Assembly (NCBI GenBank): GCA_937892135.1
Contig: CALAUK010000002.1
Location: 1 to 12,869, forward strand
From: an uncultured Clostridia bacterium
GTDB lineage: Bacteria > Bacillota > Clostridia > UBA1381 > UMGS1253
Length of the DNA: 12,869 bases
Direction of reading: 5' to 3'
Shown: in pieces, positions 12,747-12,869 of the stretch
Numbering within the stretch: position 1 is the first letter of the stretch
Layout of the letters: every line of letters begins with the position of its first letter
Position numbers and translations under genes: made by a program
The notes under the pieces: model-generated
What the model was told of the DNA's origin: nothing
What the model saw: the letters and a program-made list of their open reading frames with translations, nothing else
Databases searched by the model: none

Positions 12747-12869
12747 ATGCTTTAAACTGACTTTCAACCAAGTTTTCTGCTGAATACATTTTTCTGAGCT
12801 TCGGTTTTTCTATCTTACCTGTCGGGTTTCTCGGAACGTCAGCAAAGAAAATTTTCTGAGGTCTTTTGT
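12745..12869 (-). CDS. AMP-forming acyl-CoA synthetase/ligase, C-terminal 40 residues (runs off right edge)
   Basis: Only the end of the gene is in the window. The 40 residues before the TAA include IFFADVPRNPTGKIEKPKLR. The PRNPTGKIxKxxLR pattern is the A10 motif of the adenylate-forming (ANL) superfamily, in which the lysine after PTG contacts the acyl-adenylate during activation. A tail of about 15 residues follows. Typical substrates would be fatty or aromatic acids activated to CoA thioesters, but with so little sequence the substrate, and even the choice between CoA ligase and another ANL enzyme, cannot be settled. The gene ends at a strong terminator, so it is independent of the GH78-like operon. 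Confidence 0.85.
   Translation of the reverse strand, partial: KRPQKIFFADVPRNPTGKIEKPKLRKMYSAENLVESQFKA

Noticed and set aside
1..12869. CRISPR array, defence system, prophage or insertion sequence
   Set aside because: No regularly spaced repeats, cas, nuclease, integrase or transposase sequences were found; genes are metabolic, regulatory or surface-related.

Overview
The window looks like a piece of a low-GC Gram-positive chromosome, most likely an anaerobic Bacillota of the Clostridia type. The evidence is strong AAGGAGG ribosome binding sites, near-consensus TTGACA/TATAAT promoters, hairpin-plus-U-run terminators, a T-box in front of a tRNA synthetase gene, a TPP riboswitch and an ECF-type vitamin transporter subunit. 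No phage genes, transposase, CRISPR array, tRNA or rRNA was seen. The species cannot be named from this sequence.

Left end (1-1697). The 5' part of ileS (minus strand, type 2 isoleucyl-tRNA synthetase) runs off the left edge. It is preceded by a long leader holding a T-box riboswitch with an AUC (Ile) specifier and its own terminator. Between that terminator and the ileS ribosome binding site lies a 272-bp segment bounded by imperfect 26-bp inverted repeats and flanked by TTAA. Two near-perfect promoters start back to back at about 1600-1670, one driving the ileS leader leftward and one driving the glycosyltransferase pair rightward.

1698-4293. A two-gene operon (plus strand) encodes a DPM1/GtrB-like polyprenyl-phosphate glycosyltransferase and a GT-C integral membrane glycosyltransferase. 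Together they suggest that a lipid-linked sugar is made inside the cell and transferred to an acceptor outside. A symmetrical terminator separates them from the next operon.

4296-7629. A thiamin salvage operon on the minus strand is read in the order thiW, thiM, thiE, thiD. It covers thiazole uptake, thiazole kinase, thiamin phosphate synthase and HMP(-P) kinase, with overlapping or tightly spaced genes. A consensus promoter, a complete TPP riboswitch and an intrinsic terminator precede it. Downstream of that terminator is what looks like a truncated second copy of the 5' half of the TPP aptamer, together with an unexplained strong ribosome binding site.

7636-12746. This is a carbohydrate region. 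An AraC-type regulator (minus) is divergent from a GH29 alpha-L-fucosidase gene (plus), and their intergenic region carries a 12-bp direct repeat and an A/T-rich dyad. After a shared 15-bp terminator, a converging minus-strand pair encodes a DUF2752 membrane protein and a GH78-like (alpha-L-rhamnosidase-related) protein whose catalytic motif is atypical. No enzyme here has a visible signal peptide, so the glycosidases probably act on imported deoxyhexose-containing oligosaccharides; no sugar transporter lies in the window.

Right end (12745-12869). The last 40 codons of an AMP-forming acyl-CoA synthetase/ligase gene (minus) enter from the right and end at an intrinsic terminator.
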